The notes under the pieces are model-generated. The model made no database searches, was not told the DNA's origin, and worked only from the letters and a program-made list of their open reading frames with translations. Below are positions 8,363-14,698 of a DNA stretch of 35,414 nucleotides, piece by piece; the stretch's first letter is position 1, and the number at the start of each line of letters is the position of its first letter. Made by a program: the position numbers and the translations under genes. Source of the DNA: Fibrobacterota bacterium (GTDB taxonomy: Bacteria; Fibrobacterota; Fibrobacteria; UBA11236); NCBI GenBank assembly GCA_019509785.1, contig JAEKLQ010000064.1, positions 1-35,414 on the forward strand, given 5' to 3'.

Positions 8363-8541
8363 GGAATCTCCTGGAACTGTCCGGGGGGTGGGCATTGCCT
8401 CATTTCAGAGGGAAAAACCGGGTTAGGGGTTCAAAAGGGAAGCGGGAATATCGCATTTATCGGTCAAAACCCGCTCTCGCCGTATTGACGGGCGGGCAAT
8501 GCCGATTTCAGTTCCTACGCCGCAATAACCGAAAATCCCCC

Positions 8542-8570
8542 TTGCGGCGGATGCATGCGATCTGTATATT
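8542..8570 (+). promoter_or_regulatory. Sigma-70-like promoter of the SufR-like operon
   Basis: TTGCGG at 8542-8547 and TATATT at 8565-8570 are separated by 17 nt, which places transcription start near 8577 and the first start codon at 8609. The -10 is a 5/6 match to consensus and the -35 only 3/6. The predicted start falls inside the inverted repeat at 8574-8589. Confidence 0.5.
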
Positions 8571-8573
8571 TAT

Positions 8574-8589
8574 CCAACTTAAATGTTGG
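8574..8589. promoter_or_regulatory. Inverted repeat CCAAC-N6-GTTGG, candidate SufR-type operator
   Basis: CCAAC-TTAAAT-GTTGG is perfect over 5 bp per arm. It extends to 8-bp arms with one mismatch (TATCCAAC / GTTGGGTA, 8571-8592). It contains CAAC-N6-GTTG, which I recall as the operator consensus described for cyanobacterial SufR. It overlaps the predicted transcription start of the operon that encodes a SufR-like regulator, so autorepression is the natural reading. Confidence 0.6.
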
Positions 8590-8608
8590 GTATTAACCCG
8601 GAGGTACT

Positions 8609-8950
8609 ATGCTTCGCATCGCCGTTTTCGTTTTCGCCGTCGCCGCCCTAGGGGGATTGGTCCTGGCCGTTCGCCATTTCAAAGGACAGGACCGCCCGTG
8701 GCCCCTGGCCATCCTGCACGGCCTCTTGGGAGCCGCGGGCCTGATCCTGCTGCTCTTGCCGGTATTGACGGGCGGGGTTCCCGCCCTCGCGAAGACGGCC
8801 CTCGCGCTCTTCGTGGCCGCTGCCCTGGGCGGGTTCACCCTCTTCGCCTTCCACCTTCAGAAGAAGCCCCTGCCCTCCTTGGTGGTCATCATCCACGCGG
8901 GCGTGGCCGTAATCGCCTTCATTCTCCTGGCGACGGCGGTCTTCACCTAA
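8609..8950 (+). CDS. Small four-helix membrane protein, unknown function
   Basis: A 113-residue integral membrane protein with four predicted helices at about residues 2-21, 33-53, 58-83 and 88-112. Short basic or polar loops lie between them (RHFKGQDRPWP, HLQKKPLP). The sequence reads like an internal duplication of a two-helix hairpin: AALGGLVLAVRHFK-x(n)-LAILHGLLGAAG is echoed by AALGGFTLFAFHLQK-x(n)-VVIIHAGVAVIA. Each half therefore has a His after the first helix and one at the start of the second (RH/LH and FH/IH), and these could bind haem or metal. GGAGG lies 5 nt before the ATG. It is first in the operon, directly after the CAAC-N6-GTTG element. No family recognised. Confidence 0.75.
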   Translation: MLRIAVFVFAVAALGGLVLAVRHFKGQDRPWPLAILHGLLGAAGLILLLLPVLTGGVPALAKTALALFVAAALGGFTLFAFHLQKKPLPSLVVIIHAGVAVIAFILLATAVFT

Positions 8951-8979
8951 CCGCGCCGCGGTTCGCGTGGATCCGGATC

Positions 8980-9480
8980 ATGAACTCGCCAATCGCATAT
9001 AAGAACGGATCCTTACGAGCCTTCGGCCATCCCATGCACGTCCTGCTCGTGCATTTCCCCTTGGGATTGTGGCCGCTCGTCTTCCCGCTGGAAGTGGCGG
9101 GATGCTTCGGCTGGACCCTGGCATGGCGCCTGGCCTTCTGGATCAACGCCTTCGGGGTCCTGGCCGCTTTGCCTACGGCGGCCACGGGCCTGATCGATCT
9201 GGTGGGGCTGAAGCGGGGTCCCGCGGCGGAACGGACGGCGAATTTGCATATGCTGGCCATGCTCAGCGCCGCGGCGCTGTTCGGCGGCGAGCTTTGTTTC
9301 CATTCTCCCGGCGCGGCGATTCCCCTCCCCAGGGCATTTGTTAATTTGGGATTGACCCTGCTTGGAAGCGCCGTTCTCTCCTGGGGAGGATGGTTGGGGG
9401 GCGAGCTGATCCTCCGCCATGGGGCGGGGCGCAGCGACGAAGGGCCGAGTGGACGCGAAGAAACCGAAATTCGAGGATGA
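8980..9480 (+). CDS. DUF2231-family membrane protein
   Basis: A 166-residue membrane protein matching the DUF2231 pattern: GHPMHVLLVHFPLGLW at about 16-31, four hydrophobic helices, TGLIDL after helix 2, NLHMLAML in helix 3, and WGGWLGGELILRHG at the end of helix 4. The conserved histidines (H17, H20, H25, H90) sit at membrane boundaries, where haem or metal ligands would be expected. The biochemical role of DUF2231 is not established. The ATG at 8980 lies 29 nt after the previous stop. The region before it is only weakly Shine-Dalgarno-like, but upstream in-frame sequence is the shadow of the first gene. The gene is co-directional with both neighbours, and its 3' end overlaps the regulator frame. 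Confidence 0.75.
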   Translation: MNSPIAYKNGSLRAFGHPMHVLLVHFPLGLWPLVFPLEVAGCFGWTLAWRLAFWINAFGVLAALPTAATGLIDLVGLKRGPAAERTANLHMLAMLSAAALFGGELCFHSPGAAIPLPRAFVNLGLTLLGSAVLSWGGWLGGELILRHGAGRSDEGPSGREETEIRG

Positions 9481-10153
9481 CATCCGGATGCGCATCCTGC
9501 GTTTCATGAAAGCGCGAGGCGCGTGCACCATCGGCGAGGCAGCCAAACGCTTGCGGATCACCCACGAAGGCGTGCGCAAACAAATGGCGGTCCTGGAAGC
9601 GAACGGTTCGGTGGCCCGGGAGCCCGGTCAAGGCACGGGAAAACGCGGCCGTCCCGTGGAATCGTATCGCGTCACCCCCACCGGGGATCGTCTCTTTCCC
9701 AAATCCTATGATCGCCTGGCCGCGGACTTGATCACCGGGGTCGCGGCGGCCGGAGGGCCGGTCTTGATCCAAAAGCTGCTGGCGTCCCTGGCCGACATGC
9801 AAGTCGCGGCCTGGGAACCGGTGCTGGCGGGACTTTCCCCGGAAGCCCGCTTGGACCGCCTTAAAGGCCTTTACCTGAAGGACGATCCCTTCATGTCGGT
9901 GGAAAAACGCGACGGGGATCTCATCCTAATCGAACGGAACTGCCCCTTCTTGAACGTGGCGCTTGAGCACCCGGCGCTGTGCAGCTTGAGCGTATCGACA
10001 TTGGAGCGATTGCTGGGGCATCCCGTGATACGCGAAGAGAAATTCCAGTCCGGCCACGGTCGGTGCATGTTCCGCGTCCGGCTGGGAAAGAAATTGCCGG
10101 ACCGGCAATTCCATATGGAAGCCGAGAAGGAAGCGGAGAACCGGGCGGCCTGA
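9419..10153 (+). CDS. SufR-like Fe-S transcriptional regulator (COG2345, ArsR/DeoR-like winged helix)
   Basis: A 244-residue regulator. A winged-helix domain occupies about residues 20-90 (MRILRFMKARGACTIGEAAKRL, HEGVRKQMAVLEANGSVARE, KRGRPVESYRVT). The C-terminal half has cysteines C175 (ERNCPFLNVA), C188 (ALCSLS) and C216 (HGRCMFRV), spaced C-x12-C-x27-C. As I recall, this arrangement holds the Fe-S cluster in SufR proteins. The protein would therefore sense iron, oxygen or redox state and bind the CAAC-N6-GTTG repeat in front of its operon. The start is uncertain. The ATG at 9419 overlaps the DUF2231 gene by 62 nt and lacks a Shine-Dalgarno sequence. A GTG at 9448 and an ATG at 9488, 7 nt after the upstream stop, are alternatives. 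No suf genes are visible nearby. Confidence 0.8.
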   Translation: MGRGAATKGRVDAKKPKFEDDIRMRILRFMKARGACTIGEAAKRLRITHEGVRKQMAVLEANGSVAREPGQGTGKRGRPVESYRVTPTGDRLFPKSYDRLAADLITGVAAAGGPVLIQKLLASLADMQVAAWEPVLAGLSPEARLDRLKGLYLKDDPFMSVEKRDGDLILIERNCPFLNVALEHPALCSLSVSTLERLLGHPVIREEKFQSGHGRCMFRVRLGKKLPDRQFHMEAEKEAENRAA

Positions 10154-10160
10154 GCCGCCC
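10143..10160 (+). terminator. Stem-loop at the end of the SufR-like operon
   Basis: GGGCGGC-CTGA-GCCGCCC forms a perfect 7-bp stem with the stop codon in its loop. A second GC-rich palindromic run (CCGGGCCC-GG-GGCCCGG) lies at about 10178-10193 between the convergent genes. No T tract is present, so intrinsic termination is uncertain. Confidence 0.45.
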
Positions 10161-10224
10161 CCTCGCCGGTTCAGCTCCGGGCCCGGGGCCCGGATCCTCC
10201 GCCCGGTAACTCCGACGCTACCCC

Positions 10225-11283
10225 TTACCTGGATTCCGGCAGGACGATCACCTTCAACGCCCCGGACTTGGGATCGTTCTGGGTCCTCACCGCTTCCGGG
10301 AACTCGCGCAAGGGAAAGCGATGCGTGATGAGGGCCCTGCCGTCGATGCGGCCGTCGGTCAACATCTGCAAGGCTTCCTCGTAATCGCGCCGCACCGAGC
10401 TGTTGGCCCCGTGCAAGTGCAATTCCTTGTAGTGGATCACGTTCAAGTCGATGGGGGCGACGGGATCCGATTTCGGCAGCCCGGCGAACAGCGACATATG
10501 GCCGCCGCGGGCCATCCAGGGCATGGACATGGGGATCAAATCCTTTTCCGAGGCGGAGAGGACGACCGCATCCAAACCGCGGCCGCCGGTCTGCTGGGAA
10601 ATCCATTTCGCCGCGTCGGTCTTGGAATAATCGATAAGATCGTCGAAGGGAAGCCCCAGCTTCTTGATCACGTCCAGCTTGGCGCTGGAGCGGTTGAAGA
10701 TGGTGACGCGCTTGGCGCCGCGGGCCTTGGCGATAAGTCCGTTCAGCACGCCGATGACGCCCGCGCCCACGATGCCCACGTGATTCATCCCTTCCAGGGG
10801 GATGTAACGCAGTCCGTTGATTCCGCAGGAAAGCGGTTCGAGCAAGGTGCCGATCTCGGCGGGCATGCTGGCGGGGATCGGGATGAGGCAGCCTTGGGCC
10901 ACCGAGTTGGCGGGCATCTTAAGGTATTCGGCGAAGCCGCCGTTATAGGCGTAGCCGATGGCGGTGAAGCCTTTTTCGCACAAGTTTTCCTGGTGAACCT
11001 TGCACATCGGGCATTCGCCGCAGCCGATCACGGTCTGGACGGCGTAGCGCGTGCCTTTTTGCAGTTCGGCCGGGACGCCTTTGCCCGCCGCCATGATGAC
11101 ACCGGCGATCTCATGGCCGATGATGGGCACCGACACCGGCTTCTCGCCGGTCAACACGCGCTTGTCGGTGCCGCAGAGGGCGCAGGCCTCCACGCGCAGC
11201 ACCACCTCGCCCGGGCCGGGCTCCGGCGAGGGGATTTCTTCCATGGTCAGGTTTCCGGGCGATTTCAACAGGGCAGCCAGCAT
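10225..11283 (-). CDS. Zinc-dependent medium-chain alcohol/polyol dehydrogenase
   Basis: NAD(P)-dependent medium-chain dehydrogenase of 352 residues, the length usual for the sorbitol/threonine dehydrogenase group. The catalytic zinc ligands are C37 (ALCGTD) and H57-E58 (GHE). The structural zinc site is complete with C88, C91, C94 and C102 (CGECPMCKVHQENLC). The Rossmann glycines are in GIVGAGVIGVLNG at about 169-181. The C-terminus (ALKVIVLPE) is typical. The start ATG is preceded by AAGGAG at 9-10 nt. It is the last gene of the four-gene operon, 24 nt after the PHP gene, and would oxidise or reduce a polyol or sugar intermediate. The substrate cannot be read from sequence. Confidence 0.87.
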   Translation of the reverse strand: MLAALLKSPGNLTMEEIPSPEPGPGEVVLRVEACALCGTDKRVLTGEKPVSVPIIGHEIAGVIMAAGKGVPAELQKGTRYAVQTVIGCGECPMCKVHQENLCEKGFTAIGYAYNGGFAEYLKMPANSVAQGCLIPIPASMPAEIGTLLEPLSCGINGLRYIPLEGMNHVGIVGAGVIGVLNGLIAKARGAKRVTIFNRSSAKLDVIKKLGLPFDDLIDYSKTDAAKWISQQTGGRGLDAVVLSASEKDLIPMSMPWMARGGHMSLFAGLPKSDPVAPIDLNVIHYKELHLHGANSSVRRDYEEALQMLTDGRIDGRALITHRFPLREFPEAVRTQNDPKSGALKVIVLPESR

Positions 11284-11307
11284 GGCGTGGGATCTCCTTT
11301 AAGGGTT

Positions 11308-12777
11308 TCAGCCGGTGGTACCGAGGCCGGTCCAGCGTCCCGCTTGCGCCGAAGCGCGCAGGATATCATGGGCCGTCTTGGTTCCGGCATCCCGCAACCG
11401 GCGGGAAATTTCGGCGTCCAGCGGGGGCAGGGCCCCCACGGACGAGAAGAATAGATTCATGGCGCGGTAATCGCGATGGAAAGCGTCCTCGGCGGCGTCC
11501 CCGGCGTAGGGGAAGTCGGCGAAGCGCGCGAGCAAAGCGTGGCCGATGAGGATGCGCGCGCCTTCCAGGAAGAGCGGCTTATAAGGCGCCAGTTCGGCGC
11601 CTTCCAAATCGTCCACGAAGGGGAGCCCGGCCTTATTGCCTTCGGTCCCGATATGCAGGGGCATCTGGCGTTCGACCGCCAACGCCACCACGCGCCCGAG
11701 GTTCTCGAGCTTGCGCTTCTTGTCGTCCGGATTCTTCAGGTTCCAATTGCGATCGGGAATGAGGTTGAGCGCGCGCGCGCCCAAGCTGCGATTGCATTCC
11801 AAAAGCTCCACGGCGCGCTTTTCGCCTTCCGAGGTCCCGTCCAGCCAGGAGTCCATGGGCACGCCGCCGCAGGCTTTCACCCAGGCGTATACTTCGCCCG
11901 TGGGGGGGAAGGTGCTCGGGCCGGGCTGCTCGTATCCGAGTCCGCCCTTCTTCATCAACTTGCCGCGGACCTTTTCCTCCATGGCGGCGGGCGTGGCGAA
12001 CAGGGCGGCCACCGCGGCCTTTTCCATCCCGAACACCTTGGCCCAATATTCCGCGCAGCGGTCGGCCACGGGGAATGCCGCCTGGGCGCGCTCCACGTAG
12101 GCCGTGACCAGATGCCGTTCGCTGATATAGCCGGCCGGCGTCTTGGTCCGTTTCACGAGATCGAAGTCGACCGCGATCTCCGGAACCTTCGCGTTGATGC
12201 GCGCGACCAGGTCGCGCGCGCGCTGCTCCGAGGTCTTGCGCAAGCCTTCCAGGTAGGCCGCTTCCGGCGAGCCGGCCTTGGGCCGATTCATCATGCCCGA
12301 ACCGGCCATGTAATGCACCCCCGGCTCCCCGGGCGAGTCGATGTCCACGTTGCCGAAAGGTTCCATGAAGGTACGGATCTCGATGCCGGCCGTGGCCCGC
12401 AGGCTTAGGCGTTCCGAGGCCTGGAGGAATTCCTCCACCCCGTTGATATCGTCGAAGTCGATGATGCCGGCGGCCCAGAGGCCGGCTTTATGGGCCTCCC
12501 AGGCGAAACGCGAGGGCGACCAATTGTCGGCGTTATAGGAATGGAAAGTGTGCATGTGCACGTTGACCAGGGGCCGCTCGGCGGTCACCGGGATGCGCAA
12601 GGCGATCAACTTGCCCAAGGCCTCGCTACGCGCCGCGGCGTCGAAGCTGCTCAACTGGGCTTCCAGATCCTTCACCTGCGCCTCGAACACGCGCCGGGTG
12701 CGGCTGGGTTGGCCTTCCAAAATCTCGGTTCCGGATGTAGCATCCGCGTTCCGGGGTGCCGTTCCACGTTCATTCAC
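11308..12777 (-). CDS. PHP-domain metal-dependent hydrolase
   Basis: A 489-residue protein with a PHP-type metal site. NVHMHTFHSYN (H74, H76, H79) is the first metal motif. AGIIDFDD and AGIEIRTF give the expected strand ends, and MPLHIGTEGNK and ILIGHALLARF near residues 370-420 supply later His ligands. A long insertion in the middle (MMNRPKAGSPEAAYLEGLRKTSEQ and onward) is not recognised. PHP domains hydrolyse phosphoesters such as histidinol phosphate, but this long subgroup has no assigned substrate that I know. I chose the GTG at 12777 because GGGAGGAAAG lies 8 nt upstream and the codon overlaps the SDR end in GTGAATGA. The ATG at 12813 has no ribosome-binding site. Its position in a sugar operon suggests a sugar phosphate or lactone-type substrate (inference). 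Confidence 0.8.
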   Translation of the reverse strand: MNERGTAPRNADATSGTEILEGQPSRTRRVFEAQVKDLEAQLSSFDAAARSEALGKLIALRIPVTAERPLVNVHMHTFHSYNADNWSPSRFAWEAHKAGLWAAGIIDFDDINGVEEFLQASERLSLRATAGIEIRTFMEPFGNVDIDSPGEPGVHYMAGSGMMNRPKAGSPEAAYLEGLRKTSEQRARDLVARINAKVPEIAVDFDLVKRTKTPAGYISERHLVTAYVERAQAAFPVADRCAEYWAKVFGMEKAAVAALFATPAAMEEKVRGKLMKKGGLGYEQPGPSTFPPTGEVYAWVKACGGVPMDSWLDGTSEGEKRAVELLECNRSLGARALNLIPDRNWNLKNPDDKKRKLENLGRVVALAVERQMPLHIGTEGNKAGLPFVDDLEGAELAPYKPLFLEGARILIGHALLARFADFPYAGDAAEDAFHRDYRAMNLFFSSVGALPPLDAEISRRLRDAGTKTAHDILRASAQAGRWTGLGTTG

Positions 12778-13624
12778 GCGACTTTCCTCCCGATATGTTG
12801 ATGACGGTTCCATGGATGTAGCCCGCCCGCTCCGACGCCAGGAAGGCGGCCAGATCGGCTACTTCCGAAAGCTTGCCGTCCCGGCCGAGCGGGATGGCCT
12901 TGTTGACGTATCCCTTGCGCAAATCCTCCACGGTTATCCCGCGGGTATAGGCCAAGGCCGACTCGTAAGCCGGGGTCCGCAGGCCCGTAACTTCCAGGAT
13001 ACCCGGGGCGATGCCCACCACGCGGATGCCGCGCTTGCCGAGCTCCTTGGCCCAGGAACGCGTGAGGCCGTACACGGCGGCCTTGGTCGCCGAGTATCCG
13101 CTTTGGCCTTCCGAGCCTTCCATCCCTGATTCCGAGGACATGTTGACGATGACGCCCGAGCCCCCGCGCAGCATGGCGCGGGCAGCGGCCTGTCCGCATA
13201 GGAACAGGCCCTTGAGGTTCACGTTCACCATCTTGTCCCAAACGGCTTCGGTCAATTCTTCCTTGCCGGCGGGATCGACGAGCAAACGCGGGATGTTGAT
13301 GCCTGCGTTGTTGACGAGGACGTCCACGCGCCCCCATTCTTCCAGGGTGGCCGCGAACAAAGCGGCCGTATCGTCGGCCTTGGTCACGTCGGCCTTGCGG
13401 AAGCGGGCTTCCACCCCGAACGTCGAACGCAGGGCGGCCGCGGCGGCTTCCCCGCTGGCCGGATCGAGATCGGCGACCACCACCTTGGCGCCATGGGCCG
13501 CCAGGGCTTCGCAACAGGCGCGCCCGATTCCGGAAGCCCCACCGGTGACCACGGCGACCTTGCCCTGAAGCCCAAGCCAGGTGCCTGCCTTGGGGAACGA
13601 GGTCTGCGCGGAGGCTCCGCTCAT
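12770..13624 (-). CDS. SDR oxidoreductase resembling sorbitol-6-phosphate 2-dehydrogenase
   Basis: Short-chain dehydrogenase of 284 residues. The nucleotide site is TGGASGIG at 27-34, with ADLD at the end of strand 2 suggesting NAD preference. NNAG is at 105-108 and the catalytic Tyr-Lys is Y177-K181 (SGYSATK). Long stretches match the Gram-positive-type sorbitol-6-phosphate dehydrogenases: GINIPRLLVD, NMSSESGMEGSEGQS, SWAKELGKRGIRVVGIAPG, ALAYTRGITVEDLRKGY and IPLGRDGKLSEVADL. That enzyme converts sorbitol 6-phosphate to fructose 6-phosphate, but no PTS or polyol kinase is nearby, so a related polyol or sugar-acid substrate is possible. The start ATG overlaps the aldolase stop by 4 nt (ATGA), indicating translational coupling. 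Confidence 0.85.
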   Translation of the reverse strand: MSGASAQTSFPKAGTWLGLQGKVAVVTGGASGIGRACCEALAAHGAKVVVADLDPASGEAAAAALRSTFGVEARFRKADVTKADDTAALFAATLEEWGRVDVLVNNAGINIPRLLVDPAGKEELTEAVWDKMVNVNLKGLFLCGQAAARAMLRGGSGVIVNMSSESGMEGSEGQSGYSATKAAVYGLTRSWAKELGKRGIRVVGIAPGILEVTGLRTPAYESALAYTRGITVEDLRKGYVNKAIPLGRDGKLSEVADLAAFLASERAGYIHGTVINISGGKSRE

Positions 13625-14385
13625 CGGGCCGCCGCCTTTTCAGCTCCGGCCGCAGCGGGCGTACCGGCCAATTCCGGGTAGTACAGATCGACCAGGGACT
13701 TGTTCACGCCGGGGGCGCCGAACATGGGCAGCCCGCGCCGGGACATGATGTTGTCCAGGTTGCGCAGATCCGGAACGCTGATGTCCTTCATCTTCCCGAG
13801 GGGAGCGGCGGCGGTTAGGGTAATCGAGGTCATTTCCAGGAGCTCGGTGGTCATCATGACCCAGTTGATGTCCCAGGGGCTCATGATCACGAGTCCGTGG
13901 TTCTCCATCAGGAAGGCGTTGTACTTGTCCATGAAGGGATTGAAATTGTCGGCCAGGCGCTGGGTAAGGGGCTCTCCGTAGGGCACCACCGGTACCGGCC
14001 CGACCTCGGTCGTGGTCTCGGGGAACATCGGGCGCATCAGCAGGTTCTCTTGCTGGGTGATGGCGAAGGCATTGGTGTAAGGCGGATGGCAATGCAGGAC
14101 CGAAACGATGTCGGGACGGCGCTTGAAGAAATTGATGTACATGGGCGTCTCGCCGGTAGGCCGATTGGTGCCTTCGAGCTTGTTCCCCTTGAGATCCAGG
14201 AAGCAAAGGTTCTCGAGCTGGATATCCCCCTTGTTCATCTGGGTGGGGGTGATGATCATCAGATCCTTGTCCAGCTTCCAGGCGGCATTGCCGCCATGGC
14301 CGGTCACGTACATGAGCTTGGACAGTTTGTGGCAGACCTTGAGGAAGGTCTCGGCTTCTTTCCGATATTTTTCGAGCAGGCTCAT
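13621..14385 (-). CDS. Class II aldolase/adducin-family protein (fuculose-phosphate-aldolase-like)
   Basis: A 254-residue zinc aldolase of the class II/adducin family. The zinc ligands are visible as H98 and H100 (LHCHPPY) and H163 (ENHGLVIM). E79 in GETPMY aligns with the catalytic Glu of L-fuculose-1-phosphate aldolase, and GHGGNAAWK at 29-37 is the phosphate-binding region. It would cleave a ketose phosphate to dihydroxyacetone phosphate and an aldehyde. The exact sugar is not evident. The ATG at 14385 has AAAGGA about 8 nt upstream. The upstream in-frame ATG at 14586 would add 67 non-homologous residues that run through the regulatory element at 14473-14493. It is first of the four-gene operon and likely controlled by the AraC regulator through that element. 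Confidence 0.85.
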   Translation of the reverse strand: MSLLEKYRKEAETFLKVCHKLSKLMYVTGHGGNAAWKLDKDLMIITPTQMNKGDIQLENLCFLDLKGNKLEGTNRPTGETPMYINFFKRRPDIVSVLHCHPPYTNAFAITQQENLLMRPMFPETTTEVGPVPVVPYGEPLTQRLADNFNPFMDKYNAFLMENHGLVIMSPWDINWVMMTTELLEMTSITLTAAAPLGKMKDISVPDLRNLDNIMSRRGLPMFGAPGVNKSLVDLYYPELAGTPAAAGAEKAAAR

Positions 14386-14698
14386 CGGGCGTATCCTTTT
14401 GCGAAGCCGGGAAATCCGGCGATGGATAAAGAATACCCGAAAGGGCCGCCCCGGAGAGCCGCCTCTCCTGCTGAAAACATGAATTATTCTGCTATAAGCT
14501 AGGTATTCTTCCCTTAAAGCCCCCAATGTCGCTTCAGGCAACCGCTTTTGGGCTCTACAAGCTGGTAGGCCCATGGTCAGGGCCAATTGACGGGAAATCG
14601 AAGGTCAATTCGACTCTCGCGAAGATTCCAAGGGTTTGGGGCTGAGCTAGGTTTCTCTAGGAAACCGGCGAGGTTCTGCTGTTAGGTTCCGGAGGATC
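14386..14698. other. Promoter region of the aldolase operon
   Basis: No gene is seen. The region carries the 21-bp element at 14473-14493. On the minus strand a TATTCT lies at 14435-14430, which could be a -10 about 45 nt before the aldolase start. No clear -35 precedes it, as expected for an activator-dependent promoter. The part near 14699 is the 3' flank of the Asp-box protein gene, and no terminator was recognised there. Confidence 0.4.
14473..14493. promoter_or_regulatory. Element shared with the AraC promoter, candidate AraC-family binding site (copy 1)
   Basis: GAAAACATG, A, ATTA, T, TCTGCT on the plus strand. It matches the copy at 16955-16975 at 19 of 21 positions, differing only at positions 10 (A versus T) and 15 (T versus A). 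The similarity continues at 4 of the next 6 bases. It lies 88-108 nt upstream of the aldolase start, a suitable distance for an activator. Confidence 0.6.

Noticed and set aside
6620-8488. Long plus-strand open frame (622 codons) opposite the GH5 gene
   Set aside because: It is antisense to a well-supported GH5 gene, has the Arg/Gly/His-rich composition of a GC-rich shadow, no signal peptide and no ribosome-binding site.
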